Below are positions 10,806 through 19,661 of a stretch of DNA of 64,000 nt, piece by piece (the stretch's first letter is position 1; each line of letters starts with the position of its first letter). The DNA lies in contig JAMBOW010000005.1 in NCBI GenBank assembly GCA_023715865.1, positions 1 to 64,000 on the forward strand, given 5' to 3'. The stretch comes from Neobacillus mesonae (GTDB taxonomy: Bacteria > Bacillota > Bacilli > Paenibacillales > Paenibacillaceae). Position numbers and translations under genes: made by a program. A model generated the notes under the pieces. It saw only the letters and a list, made by a program, of their open reading frames with translations, was not told where the DNA came from and ran no database searches.

Positions 10806-12152
10806 TCAAGTTGGGTTTTTGATTTTCTCGGTAAGGTTGTTGATAACTTTAAACAATTCCTGATCGTTTTTTATCGATTGAGTTATCTTCTCATGCGCAT
10901 GAATGACGGTTGTATGGTCCCGCCCCCCGAACGCTTCTCCGATCTTAGGCAGCGAAAAGTCTGTCAGCTCCCGAGATAAATACATGGCAATCTGCCTAGG
11001 GAAGGCCACTGCCTTGGTTCTTTTTCTTGCTTTAAAATCCTCAAGCTTTAAATTGTAATATTCTCCGACCCTTTGCTGAATATCCTGAATCGTAATGATC
11101 TTCGGACGACTTGACGGAATAATATCCTTGAGAGCTTCTGCAGCCAGATGAGTCGTCACATCCTGATTCGTTAGAGAGGAGTATGCTACCACACGAATGA
11201 GGGCTCCTTCAAGTTCTCTGATGTTCGTATCTATCTGATTAGCTATATACATCATCGCTTCGTTCGGGATATCGAGATTCTCAGCCTTCGCTTTCTTGCG
11301 AAGAATGGCGATTCGTGTCTCGAGATCCGGCGGTTGGATATCTGTAATAAGTCCCCATTCAAACCTTGAGCGCAGCCGTTCTTCAAGTGTCGGAATTTCC
11401 TTAGGAGGGCGGTCACTTGAAATAATAATCTGCTTATGCTCCTCGTGAAGAGCATTAAACGTATGGAAGAACTCTTCCTGTGTCGATTCCTTACCGGCCA
11501 AGAACTGAATATCATCAATTAGCAAAATGTCGACATTGCGATACTTATTGCGAAAATTCTCACCACGATTGTCGCGGATCGAATTAATGAATTCATTCGT
11601 GAATTTCTCCGATGAGAGGTAAACGACCTTACTGCTGGGGTTATGCTCCAAAATGTAGTGCCCTATGGCATGCATGAGGTGTGTCTTGCCGAGTCCAACT
11701 CCTCCATATAGAAAGAGCGGATTGTACGCTTTGGCTGGGGCTTCTGCAACGGCAAGCGATGCCGCATGCGCAAATCGATTACCCGGGCCGATGACAAAGG
11801 TGTCAAAAGTGTACTTCGGATTAAGCATATGTGCCATGGCCTCTTCTTGCGGTGCAGGAGGAGGTGTGACAACTTGCTGCGGATCCGGCTCAGCCGTCTT
11901 GTGTTCTTCTATGACAAACTTGACGTCTACTTGTTTTCCGAGCAGTTCAAATACAGTTGAACCGACAAGCTTCGTATAGCGGCTCTCAAGCCATTCTACA
12001 GCGAACGTAGTAGGTGCTGAAATGACAATAGCCTGGTCATTCAACTTAATGGCTTTTGTCGCCTTAAACCAGGTGTCATAGCTGGGCTTGCTGAGTTTTG
12101 TTTGAATAATTGATAGTATTTGCTGCCATAGTTCGGATGTATGGCTGTCCAC
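10806..12152 (-). CDS. dnaA: Chromosomal replication initiator DnaA
   Basis: A 448-residue initiator ATPase. Domain I (about 1-80) is followed by a Pro/Gln-rich domain II linker (about 85-108). The AAA+ domain has Walker A GGVGLGKT (150-157) and Walker [10 protein letters not shown] (about 209-217). Domain IV ends with the [11 protein letters not shown]naA-box recognition signature. The start is GTG at 12152 with an AAAGGAGTG ribosome site. It binds the DnaA boxes on both sides of its own gene, so it is expected to be autoregulated. Confidence 0.98.
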   Translation of the reverse strand: MDSHTSELWQQILSIIQTKLSKPSYDTWFKATKAIKLNDQAIVISAPTTFAVEWLESRYTKLVGSTVFELLGKQVDVKFVIEEHKTAEPDPQQVVTPPPAPQEEAMAHMLNPKYTFDTFVIGPGNRFAHAASLAVAEAPAKAYNPLFLYGGVGLGKTHLMHAIGHYILEHNPSSKVVYLSSEKFTNEFINSIRDNRGENFRNKYRNVDILLIDDIQFLAGKESTQEEFFHTFNALHEEHKQIIISSDRPPKEIPTLEERLRSRFEWGLITDIQPPDLETRIAILRKKAKAENLDIPNEAMMYIANQIDTNIRELEGALIRVVAYSSLTNQDVTTHLAAEALKDIIPSSRPKIITIQDIQQRVGEYYNLKLEDFKARKRTKAVAFPRQIAMYLSRELTDFSLPKIGEAFGGRDHTTVIHAHEKITQSIKNDQELFKVINNLTEKIKNPT

Positions 12153-12690
12153 AGACTGTCACTCCTTTTAATCGTCCAAATGTGGCCCAGTGCCATGAGC
12201 GGAATGTCGAAAAAAAATTTATATTGTAGAATTTATCCCCAATGTCCAAAGGACAATAGACAAAAAAAGAATGAACAACTTGAAAATTGTTCACAACTTT
12301 ATCCACAGGCTGTTGATAACATTATGGATCAAAACGTATATTCACATCCAAAAGTAATATAATCATAGCAAAAGAAAGCTTATATTTCAACGGATCTCAG
12401 GATTTTATCCACAAATTCAATAACTTGTGTATAATTTTTAATCACAACACTATATATTGTTTATAAGGTGTTTAGTTTTCGACAAGAATGCCCAAAAGGC
12501 GATAATAATTATTCACAGCTTGTCCGCTCAAATTTTAGAAATGAGTGAATAAGGGGTTGGCTTTTGTGAATATCACGAATGCAAATAACTGTGGATAAAT
12601 CGGAAATGTGAAACGTTAGCTTTTTAGGGGAGCTTTCGAAGAGGGTTTATTTTGTTATTGAGTATGTACACATTCTTATTATTAATAATA
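12153..12690. other. oriC: oriC part 2: DnaA-box cluster upstream of dnaA
   Basis: This 538-base AT-rich gap holds at least six DnaA-type boxes in both orientations. TTATCCACA occurs at 12299-12307 (+), 12405-12413 (+) and 12590-12598 (-). Single-mismatch forms are TTATCAACA at 12311-12319 (-), TTATACACA at 12426-12434 (-) and TTATTCACA at 12509-12517 (+). It also contains the dnaA promoter, which I could not place with confidence. In B. subtilis the equivalent cluster sits between rpmH and dnaA; here the gluconate genes follow instead. Confidence 0.88.
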
Positions 12691-12722
12691 TGCAAAAGAG
12701 CCGATCATTATGATCGGCTCTT
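12691..12722 (-). terminator. Terminator of the gluconate operon
   Basis: A perfect AAGAGCCGATCA/TGATCGGCTCTT stem with a 3-base loop lies 15 bases after gntK and is followed by TTTT on the minus strand. It should insulate the origin boxes from gnt transcription. Confidence 0.85.
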
Positions 12723-12736
12723 GAATTTTTATCATT

Positions 12737-14284
12737 TTATTCAGAAGCAGAGATATGCTGGCGCTGGAATTTAGCGATATCTTCATATTCTTCAGTCAGC
12801 TTGCGGGAAATGCGGATAAAGATGGGGAGGAGCTCCTGATAGACAGCTACATGGTTCTGATCCGGTGTATGTGCATTTGTAGTTCCCACCATATCAGAGA
12901 CTACTTCAAGTGAATCTGCCCGTCCTGTAGCGTAAAGACCAAGGACAACTGCACCAAGGCATGAGCTCTCAAAACTTTCCGGCACTACGACTTCCTGATC
13001 AAAAATATCAGCCATCATTTGACGCCATAATGGCGAACGAGCGAATCCGCCAGTAGCAAGAATCCGGCTTGGCTGGCCCATCTGCTCTTTCATAGCAAGC
13101 AGAACAGTATAAAGGTTGAAAATAACCCCTTCAAGCACGGCACGAATCATGTGCTCCTTCTTGTGCTGCAAAGTAAGGCCAAAGAAGGAGCCTCTAGCGT
13201 CAGGGTTCCACAGAGGGGCTCTTTCGCCGGAGAGGAAAGGATGGAACAGCAAGCCGTCCGCTCCTGGACTGACACGCTCGGCAATACGAGTAAGCACATC
13301 ATATGAGCTGATGCCAAGGCGTTTGGCTGTTTCAACTTCAGAAGCAGCCATTTCATCCCGAACCCAGCGGAAGATCATCCCGCCGTTGTTAACAGGACCG
13401 CCTACAACCCAATGATTTTCCGTTAAAGCATAACAAAATGTACGTCCTTTAGGATCTGTAACCGGCTTGCTCACAACGGTACGAATAGCTCCGCTGGTAC
13501 CAATGGTAGCGGCGACCTCACCAGGGCGTATCGCGTTCACACCGAGATTCGATAATACACCGTCGGTTGCTCCAACAACAAAAGGTGTGGAGACGGGGAG
13601 ACCCATGTCAGCAGCGTATTTTTCATTCAGCCCTTTAAGGACATGTGTAGTCGGCACGAGCTGAGACAGCTGTTCAGGTGTAATACCTGCAATTTTCAGC
13701 GCTTCTTCGTCCCAATCTAATTTTTCGAGATTCATGAGTCCTGTTGCAGACGCAATCGAATAATCAACAGCATATTGGTTGAAAAGCTTATAGGTAACGT
13801 ACTCACGAATCGAAATAAATTTAGCAGTTTGATCAAAAAGCTCCGTATGATCGTGCTTAAGCCACAGCAGCTTGGCAAGAGGAGACATCGGGTGAATAGG
13901 AGTGCCTGTACGGCGGTAGATTTCGTGTCCGTTCAGCTCGTCCTTTAATTTTTTAGCCCATACGTTGCTGCGGTTGTCCGCCCAGGTGATACATGGTGTC
14001 AGTGCATTTCCTGCCGCATCCATAGCGATTAGACTATGCATGGCCGTACTAAAGGAGGCAAACAGCACCTGATCTGGCGAGATGCCACTGGTCTTCATGA
14101 CCTCCTTGACGGTATGTACTACGGCAAGAAAAATTTGATCAGGATCCTGTACTGCCGCATCAGGAACAGGTGTATAGAGTGGATACTCTTCGCTTGCCTT
14201 CGCTACGACTTGTCCATTTTCTTCAAACAGGACCGATTTCGTGCTCGTTGTCCCGATATCAATACCCAGCATGTATGATTTCAT
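12737..14284 (-). CDS. gntK: Gluconate kinase (FGGY family)
   Basis: A 515-residue FGGY-type carbohydrate kinase, matching the ~513-residue B. subtilis GntK in size. The N-terminal actin-like phosphate loop reads GIDIGTTSTKS (7-17). The central GATDGVLSNLG and the C-terminal ATGGFARSPLWRQMMAD motif are typical FGGY signatures. It phosphorylates gluconate to 6-phosphogluconate, feeding the pentose phosphate pathway. It is last in a gntR-gntP-gntK unit. Substrate assignment rests on context with the GntP permease and GntR regulator; xylulose or another sugar acid cannot be fully excluded from sequence alone. Confidence 0.9.
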   Translation of the reverse strand: MKSYMLGIDIGTTSTKSVLFEENGQVVAKASEEYPLYTPVPDAAVQDPDQIFLAVVHTVKEVMKTSGISPDQVLFASFSTAMHSLIAMDAAGNALTPCITWADNRSNVWAKKLKDELNGHEIYRRTGTPIHPMSPLAKLLWLKHDHTELFDQTAKFISIREYVTYKLFNQYAVDYSIASATGLMNLEKLDWDEEALKIAGITPEQLSQLVPTTHVLKGLNEKYAADMGLPVSTPFVVGATDGVLSNLGVNAIRPGEVAATIGTSGAIRTVVSKPVTDPKGRTFCYALTENHWVVGGPVNNGGMIFRWVRDEMAASEVETAKRLGISSYDVLTRIAERVSPGADGLLFHPFLSGERAPLWNPDARGSFFGLTLQHKKEHMIRAVLEGVIFNLYTVLLAMKEQMGQPSRILATGGFARSPLWRQMMADIFDQEVVVPESFESSCLGAVVLGLYATGRADSLEVVSDMVGTTNAHTPDQNHVAVYQELLPIFIRISRKLTEEYEDIAKFQRQHISASE

Positions 14285-14326
14285 AACTAAAGAGCCTTCT
14301 TTCTAAGCATAATTTTTAACGCAATT

Positions 14327-14368
14327 TTGCCTAACTCGAAGCAAGGTACTTAGCTTTGAGTTAGGCAA
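14327..14368 (-). terminator. Intercistronic hairpin between gntP and gntK
   Basis: A 16-base stem (TTGCCTAACTCGAAGC/GCTTTGAGTTAGGCAA, one G-T pair) with a 10-base loop lies between gntP and gntK. On the minus strand it is followed by an A/T-rich stretch rather than a clean T-tract. It may act as an attenuator or RNA-processing site that lowers kinase relative to permease expression; that role is inferred. Confidence 0.6.
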
Positions 14369-14413
14369 TTTTAATTTAAAGTGTACACCTTTTAAGTGTA
14401 CTATATGAAGTTT

Positions 14414-15775
14414 TTAGATTACAAAGCTGAGCAGCAAAATCAAAATTAATGCTACTACCGACAATACAGTCTCCATGACAGACCATGTCTTAAGGGTTTG
14501 AGATACGGACATATTAAAGAACTCTTTAATCATCCAGAAGCCTGCGTCATTGACATGTGACAAGAAGAGGGAGCCTGCTCCAGTAGCAAGGACAACCAGT
14601 TCAACACTTACACCCGGAGACATTGCAAGCACTGGAGCCACAATCCCGGCTGCAGTGGTCATGGCTACTGTTGCCGAACCTGTTGCAACACGGATGAGCG
14701 CAGCTACAAGCCATGCAAACAAGATAACGTTAATGTTAATGCTAGTTGCGAGCTCTGCAATCGCATTGCCTACGCCGCTGTTAATCAATACCTGCTTGAA
14801 TGCACCGCCGCCGCCAATGATCAGAATGATGCTCGCTGTAGGCGCAAGGCATTCGCTTGTAAACTTGGAAATTTCACTTTTATTAAAGCCGCGTGCAAAT
14901 CCAAGGGAAAAGAGTGCGAAGACGACTGAAATAAGAAGTGCGACAATTTCGTCTCCGATAAACTCCAGAAAATGCGTAAGCCCGCTTGTTGCTGCCGGAT
15001 CTACGATTTTAGCTATTGAACCGGCAAGCATAAGAATAACCGGGAGCAGGATGGTGAACAGTGTAATCCCAAAGCCAGGGAGGTCACGTTCACTTTTCAG
15101 CGAAAATTGTTCAGCCAGCTCTGTCGGCGGTTCAACATGAACTCTTTTGCTAATAATATTACCAAACACAGGACCGGCGATAATTGCCGTTGGTAAACCA
15201 ACCAGGATACTGTAGAAAATCGTCATACCTAGGTTTGCTCCAAAAGCATCTATCGCAATCATCGGTGCGGGATGCGGAGGAACCAAACCGTGTACGGTGG
15301 AAAGACCGGCAAGAATCGGAATACCAATCTTAATGATCGACAGGCCTGTTTTTCGGGCAACCGTAAAGACGATAGGAATAAGCAAAATAACACCGACTTC
15401 AAAGAAAACGGGAATACCGACAATGAAGCCGACAATCATCATGGCCCAGTGGACACGTTTTTGTCCAAACCGATCAACCAGGGTTGTGGCGATCCGTTCA
15501 GCACCACCCGATTCGGCCATCATTTTACCAAGCATTGTACCGAGACCGATAACGATCGCTATCGTTCCAAGTGTTCCCCCAACCCCGCTAGTGATGGATG
15601 AGATCACATCTTCAGCTTTCATTCCTGTAAGCAATCCGAGCATCAAAGCGGATATTAACAGGGAGACAAATGGATTCCATTTAAATTTAGAAATTAACAC
15701 GACGAGAAAAACAATCGTAATAAGTGTCCATATCAGCATCGTTGCAGTATGGCTGAGTCCAAAAATACTATCCAT
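14414..15775 (-). CDS. gntP: Gluconate permease, GntP family
   Basis: A 453-residue membrane protein with about 12-14 hydrophobic segments. It has the GntP family hallmark stretch VHGLVPPHPAPM in the first half and LFLSHVNDAGFWMIKEFF near the C terminus. It is an H+/gluconate symporter of the inner membrane. It is the middle gene of the gluconate cassette; the order R-P-K differs from gntR-gntK-gntP in B. subtilis. A second GntR-like operator lies in the gap upstream. Confidence 0.93.
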   Translation of the reverse strand: MDSIFGLSHTATMLIWTLITIVFLVVLISKFKWNPFVSLLISALMLGLLTGMKAEDVISSITSGVGGTLGTIAIVIGLGTMLGKMMAESGGAERIATTLVDRFGQKRVHWAMMIVGFIVGIPVFFEVGVILLIPIVFTVARKTGLSIIKIGIPILAGLSTVHGLVPPHPAPMIAIDAFGANLGMTIFYSILVGLPTAIIAGPVFGNIISKRVHVEPPTELAEQFSLKSERDLPGFGITLFTILLPVILMLAGSIAKIVDPAATSGLTHFLEFIGDEIVALLISVVFALFSLGFARGFNKSEISKFTSECLAPTASIILIIGGGGAFKQVLINSGVGNAIAELATSININVILFAWLVAALIRVATGSATVAMTTAAGIVAPVLAMSPGVSVELVVLATGAGSLFLSHVNDAGFWMIKEFFNMSVSQTLKTWSVMETVLSVVALILILLLSFVI

Positions 15776-15831
15776 AATTCTAACTCTCCTTTGCTGACCT
15801 ATAAAGTAAAAATGCCTTAGGTGTGAAAAAC

Positions 15832-15845
15832 GAGAAACGCTTACA
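15832..15845. promoter_or_regulatory. Possible CcpA (cre-like) site upstream of gntP
   Basis: The stretch GAGAAACGCTTACA matches 11 of 14 positions of the cre consensus (TGWAANCGNTNWCA) and is part of a larger inverted repeat, AAACGCTT/AAGCGTTT, at 15835-15855. Gluconate genes are under catabolite control in B. subtilis. The match is incomplete, so this is tentative. Confidence 0.4.
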
Positions 15846-15880
15846 AAAAGCGTTTGACCATCATTTCTTCGAATACGAGT

Positions 15881-15898
15881 ATACTTGTCGACAAGTTT
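15881..15898. promoter_or_regulatory. GntR-type operator upstream of gntP
   Basis: The site contains a perfect 14-base palindrome, ACTTGTCGACAAGT (15883-15896). It resembles the ATACTTGTA half-site used by the B. subtilis gluconate repressor and differs from the second copy upstream of gntR at only three positions. Confidence 0.75.
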
Positions 15899-15970
15899 GA
15901 GAGAAAAAGAGAAAGTACAACGCTTGCACGTTTCTCATTTCCAAAACTTTGGCACCTTAATAGAATAAAA

Positions 15971-16639
15971 TCACAAGGTTTTATGCAATGTTTGCCGAGA
16001 GTCACTAAAATAAAGCTTAACTTCGGCTGCCACTTTGCCAGAATCTTTTGTTTCGAGTCCACGTATGAGTCTGCGATGCTTCTCAATAACAGCTTCAATT
16101 CGTTCATCGCCATGCGAGAAAATTTCTTCTGTTGTAAGCAGCAAAACTGTCATTATGATCTGCCGAATGCTCTTCCATAAATGAAGCATGCGGGTGTGGT
16201 TCGCTTCAATGATTATCGTTTCATGAAAGCTCAAGTCCTGGTAAGCAAATTCGATAAAATCTTTATGTTTTGCTGACAATTCCATCTTATCGATAATCTG
16301 CTTAAGCTTTATGATTAGCTGATCAGGTAAATTCGATGCAAGCTTCTCTTGAACAAAACTTTCAATTAGGTACCTTACGTCGTAAAGCTCGTCCATATCC
16401 TTTGAACCGAGTCCAAGTACGACCGCTCCCATGCGTTCCAAACGAATCAGACCTTCATTTGAAAGCGTTTTAAATGCATCCCTGACAGGGGAACGACTGC
16501 TTCCAAATTGTGCGGCGATCCGATTTTCCGATAACACTTCTCCCACTGGAAACGTACCATTAATAATTTGCAGACGTAACTCGCTGACAATAAATTCTCC
16601 AAGTGACTCTCCTTGCAACCAAGCAGCAGGATATCGCAT
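15971..16639 (-). CDS. gntR: Gluconate operon repressor GntR (FadR subfamily)
   Basis: A 222-residue regulator. An N-terminal winged helix-turn-helix (about 12-76) contains ENRIAAQFGSSRSPVRDAFK, the GntR recognition region, and an FCD ligand domain (about 80-215) follows. It is expected to bind the two palindromes flanking its gene and be released by gluconate. The start at 16639 has a TAGGAG ribosome site. It is the first gene of the cassette, so it is probably self-repressed. Confidence 0.92.
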   Translation of the reverse strand: MRYPAAWLQGESLGEFIVSELRLQIINGTFPVGEVLSENRIAAQFGSSRSPVRDAFKTLSNEGLIRLERMGAVVLGLGSKDMDELYDVRYLIESFVQEKLASNLPDQLIIKLKQIIDKMELSAKHKDFIEFAYQDLSFHETIIIEANHTRMLHLWKSIRQIIMTVLLLTTEEIFSHGDERIEAVIEKHRRLIRGLETKDSGKVAAEVKLYFSDSRQTLHKTL

Positions 16640-16662
16640 ATATAACGCTCCTATCCAAGAGT

Positions 16663-16680
16663 ATACTTGTATACAACTTT
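16663..16680. promoter_or_regulatory. GntR-type operator in front of gntR
   Basis: ATACTTGTATACAACTTT contains the palindrome TTGTATACAA (16667-16676). It lies between the gntR -10 box and the start codon, a position where bound repressor would block transcription. Confidence 0.78.
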
Positions 16681-16689
16681 CTGTGATTT

Positions 16690-16719
16690 ATCCTACACCA
16701 TTTTTTCGTGTTTTGTAAA
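16690..16719 (-). promoter_or_regulatory. Putative gnt operon promoter
   Basis: On the minus strand TTTACA and TAGGAT are separated by 18 bases, just upstream of the GntR operator. The boxes are imperfect, but the position fits a repressed operon promoter. Confidence 0.5.
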
Positions 16720-17138
16720 CGATTAAATTAGGAATGGTAAGGAAAATTTTATTTACTTTCCTAATTTATACTCTTAATATTTGTTTTACTCGAACAAATG
16801 ATGAATAATAGTAAAACCATGAAAAATAGCCTATATTCCGTTATCCACATGTGTATAACTTTATTAATAGGAAGTAAGTTGAATTTAGAACTGTGTACAA
16901 GTTATCTGTGGCGGTTTGATTGATATGGATTCGTCTGTTTTAAACATTGCTGTAGCTTGCGAACTGAGTTGACTTTTTGACTTGATCATGTTTAAATATA
17001 TAAAGGCATTTTCTGTGTTTATGAAAATGATTAAAATTCCAATAATGTTATGGATTGCGCTAAGCAAATTAATACAGTTCATAAGTTCTACAAGATAGTT
17101 CAATCTATACAGGATTCCTTTTAAGGGGGTGCATACAC
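16720..17138. other. oriC-distal gap with DnaA boxes upstream of rpmH
   Basis: A perfect DnaA box TTATCCACA (16841-16849, +) abuts an inverted one-mismatch box TTATACACA (16850-16858, -). The surrounding DNA is AT-rich. These boxes lie 4.2 kb from the main cluster and on the far side of the gnt genes. The remaining part carries the rpmH promoter and leader; no gene is visible. Confidence 0.75.
16977..17004 (+). promoter_or_regulatory. Putative rpmH promoter
   Basis: TTGACT is followed after 16 bases by TATAAA. An overlapping TTGACT at 16969 with TTAAAT at 17-base spacing is an alternative. The resulting leader to rpmH is about 130 bases. Confidence 0.45.
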
Positions 17139-17273
17139 ATGAGACCAACATTTAGACCGAACGTTAGCAAACGTAAGAAAGTACATGGTTTCCGGAAAAG
17201 AATGAGCACGAAAAACGGCCGTAAAGTTCTGGCAGCCCGTCGTCTGAAAGGCAGAAAAGTATTAAGTGCGTAA
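17139..17273 (+). CDS. rpmH: 50S ribosomal protein L34
   Basis: A 44-residue, strongly basic protein beginning MRPTFRPN and ending KGRKVLSA, the standard L34. It was too short for the open-frame cut-off and was found by reading the sequence. A GGGGGT ribosome site precedes the ATG. It has its own terminator, so rnpA is at least partly transcribed separately. Confidence 0.98.
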   Translation: MRPTFRPNVSKRKKVHGFRKRMSTKNGRKVLAARRLKGRKVLSA

Positions 17274-17283
17274 TGCGTGCATG

Positions 17284-17308
17284 AAGACCACTACGGTGGT
17301 CTTTTTTT
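17284..17308 (+). terminator. rpmH terminator
   Basis: An AAGACCAC/GGTGGTCTT stem is followed by seven T residues, 10 bases after the rpmH stop. Confidence 0.92.
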
Positions 17309-17449
17309 CTTAATATCACTTTTATGGACAAAGTTGTACTGCTGTAATACACCCGCTTAAGATCCATTCGTTTATGTTCCCATTTGGAAGTCTATACTAG
17401 ATATATTCATTTAATAAGGATTGTTAGGCAAGCAAGGAGAAGAGAGCTC

Positions 17450-17803
17450 GTGCAGAGAAGATTTCGTTTACGAAACCGAAGCGACTTTAGTCGCGTATAC
17501 CGTTATGGAAAGTCCTTTGCCAATTATCAGTTTGTGGTATATGGACTGCGCCGCAAAGATGTCGAACAGTTTCGAGTCGGCGTTTCTTGCAGCAAAAAAA
17601 TAGGCAACGCGGTAGTTCGCAATCGCATGAGAAGAGTCATTAAAGAAATTATCCGTCATCATGAAGCCGAAATAGTAGATAATATGGATCTTGTATTCAT
17701 TGTAAGAAAAGGCGCGGTTTCCATGAGCTATCAGGAAATGGAGAAAAGCATTCTTCATGTTCTGCGCAAAGCCTCGCTGCTAAAGAAATCCCGCACGAAA
17801 TAG
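17450..17803 (+). CDS. rnpA: Ribonuclease P protein component
   Basis: A 117-residue basic protein that helps the RNase P RNA process tRNA 5' ends. The signature VVRNRMRRVIKEI is visible at about 62-74, and the N terminus QRRFRLRNRSDF is typical. The GTG at 17450 is chosen for its AAGGAGA ribosome site and for the standard length (B. subtilis 116). The longer open frame from 17384 has no support. Confidence 0.97.
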   Translation: MQRRFRLRNRSDFSRVYRYGKSFANYQFVVYGLRRKDVEQFRVGVSCSKKIGNAVVRNRMRRVIKEIIRHHEAEIVDNMDLVFIVRKGAVSMSYQEMEKSILHVLRKASLLKKSRTK

Positions 17804-17873
17804 CGTTTTCTTTGTTCTTCTAATTATGGTATTATTTACGGTGGAATGGAAAGGTTAAGAGAGGGGTTATGAA

Positions 17874-18752
17874 GTGTCGCGATTCAAGTCAATGAAGGGC
17901 AAGAAGTGGATCCTTCTTATCGCTGTTATCGCTTTGGTCTCCGTATTAGCAGGGTGTACTCCAGACGCTACACAACATGTTACTACTGAAGACTTGAAGA
18001 ACAGTGGATCTTTTTGGAAAAGTAACGTCGTTTACTGGTTTTCACTCGCTCTAGATTCATTTGCTACCTGGTTTAATGGTGAATACGGTTTAGCGATTCT
18101 CGTCTTGGTGCTGATTGTACGGACGTTAATTCTTCCGCTTACTATTAAACAAGTTAAAAGTTCTAGAAACATGCAAAAGGTTCAACCTTTAATTAAGGAG
18201 ATCCAAACGAAATACAAGGATAATCCTGAAAAGATTCAAATGGAAACGATGAAGCTGTTCCAAGAGCACAAGGTAAATCCACTGGCAGGATGTCTTCCAC
18301 TGATCATCCAAATGCCAATTTATATTGCTCTTTATAATTCGATTTTATATAACTCGAATATCAGCTTGCATACGTTCTTGTGGATGGAGCTCGGTCAGCC
18401 GGACAAGCTGTTTATTTTGCCAGTCTTGGTTGCTGTATCGATGTGGTTCCAAACCTGGTACATGATGAAGCAAAATCCGAGTCAACAACAAGGCCCAATG
18501 CAATTTATGCTGTGGGTATATCCAATTCTGATGTTTGTCATGTCATACCAGTTTGCGTCTGCTTTGCCGTTGTACTGGTTCTATTCAAACCTTTATACTA
18601 TCATACAGAACTTCTTCCTGTATCGTAACAATGATAAGCATTTGGCAGCAGCTAACGTGCAGGCTGCAACAAGCTCTAGCAAAGGACAAGCTAAAGCAGG
18701 CACTGCCGCTGTTAAACCGCAAAACAAGAAGAAGAAGAAAAAGAGAAAGTAA
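17874..18752 (+). CDS. yidC: Membrane protein insertase YidC (SpoIIIJ type)
   Basis: A 292-residue YidC/Oxa1 family insertase. The signal peptide ends in a lipobox, LAGC, with the lipidated Cys at 28. About five membrane segments follow, including the conserved LPLTIKQVKSSRNMQ cytoplasmic region and the GCLPLIIQMPIYIALY segment. The C terminus is a Lys-rich tail (KKKKKKRK type) that can bind ribosomes. It starts with GTG after a GAGAGGGG ribosome site. In sporulating relatives this copy (SpoIIIJ) is needed for forespore gene expression. It lies upstream of its usual partner jag. Confidence 0.97.
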   Translation: MSRFKSMKGKKWILLIAVIALVSVLAGCTPDATQHVTTEDLKNSGSFWKSNVVYWFSLALDSFATWFNGEYGLAILVLVLIVRTLILPLTIKQVKSSRNMQKVQPLIKEIQTKYKDNPEKIQMETMKLFQEHKVNPLAGCLPLIIQMPIYIALYNSILYNSNISLHTFLWMELGQPDKLFILPVLVAVSMWFQTWYMMKQNPSQQQGPMQFMLWVYPILMFVMSYQFASALPLYWFYSNLYTIIQNFFLYRNNDKHLAAANVQAATSSSKGQAKAGTAAVKPQNKKKKKKRK

Positions 18753-18785
18753 TCAGCTTGTGGTGAAGGAGGCACGGCGTTCTAT

Positions 18786-19490
18786 ATGACCACCGTCATT
18801 GTGACAGGTAAAACGATTGAAGATGCTGTCATGAAAGGATTAACTGAGCTTGGCGTCAGCCGGGAATCAGTTACGTTAAACGTCTTAGAGCAGCCATCCA
18901 GAGGATTTCTTGGACTTATCGGCGTTAAGCCCGCTAAGGTGGAGCTAACCCTGATACCTAAACGCAAGAGTGAGTCCGTCGTAACTGAGCCGGCCCAGAT
19001 CCAAACTTCAAGCTATGCAGAACCGATATCTTCCGAGCCTGAGACGGACCCTTATTTTGAGGCAAGTGAATTCCTTAAAGAGGTTGCTGCAGGCATGGGG
19101 CTTACAGTTGATATCGATATAAAGAAAAACAGGGATGGTAAGATCTTTAATATTACCGGAGATAATTTAGGACTTATTATCGGAAGGCGTGGCCAGACCC
19201 TGGATGCACTTCAGTACTTAACGAACATTGTTGCGAATAAGCATTCAAGCAGCTTTGTTCGAATTACTCTGGATGCAGAGAACTTCAGGCAGAGACGTCG
19301 CAAAACCTTGGAGGAGCTTGCTGAGCGCCTGGCGGGGCAAGTCATTCGGACCGGGAAAGAAGTTATTCTTGAACCTATGTCTGCTCAGGAACGCAAGGTT
19401 ATTCATGCCAAGCTGCAGCATCACCGTCAGATTAAGACCCACAGTCAAGGCGAAGAGCCTAACCGTAGAGTTGTAATCACACTTAAATGA
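18786..19490 (+). CDS. jag: RNA-binding protein Jag (KhpB)
   Basis: A 234-residue protein with the Jag N-terminal domain (about 1-52), an acidic linker, a KH domain (about 93-168, with the IIGRRGQTLDALQ loop) and an R3H domain (about 170-232). It binds RNA and influences cell division and wall growth in related bacteria. The AAGGAGG ribosome site is about 13 bases before the ATG, longer than usual, but no other in-frame start exists. It forms a unit with yidC. Confidence 0.95.
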   Translation: MTTVIVTGKTIEDAVMKGLTELGVSRESVTLNVLEQPSRGFLGLIGVKPAKVELTLIPKRKSESVVTEPAQIQTSSYAEPISSEPETDPYFEASEFLKEVAAGMGLTVDIDIKKNRDGKIFNITGDNLGLIIGRRGQTLDALQYLTNIVANKHSSSFVRITLDAENFRQRRRKTLEELAERLAGQVIRTGKEVILEPMSAQERKVIHAKLQHHRQIKTHSQGEEPNRRVVITLK

Positions 19491-19519
19491 TGTAAACAAT
19501 GAGGAATTTTGCGTATACG

Positions 19520-19557
19520 CAATGACTTCTGCCGGGTGCAGAAGTCATTGCTTTTTT
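19520..19557 (+). terminator. jag terminator
   Basis: A 12-base perfect stem (AATGACTTCTGC/GCAGAAGTCATT) is followed, after a G and a C, by six T residues. Confidence 0.9.
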
Positions 19558-19661
19558 CGTAGTAAGGGTGAGTCTTTCGACACAGTATGAATACACTTGA
19601 CTATAACTTTATAGAGCTGAATTTATATAAATTAATTTAAAAAGCGAAGAAGGTGAACACT

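Noticed and set aside
14550..15140. 196-codon open frame antisense to gntP
   Set aside because: Composition is low-complexity and mirrors the membrane protein codons; there is no start signal.
12691..16720. gnt cassette as a recent mobile-element insertion
   Set aside because: I see no transposase, terminal inverted repeats or target duplications at its edges, and its base usage is like that of its neighbours.
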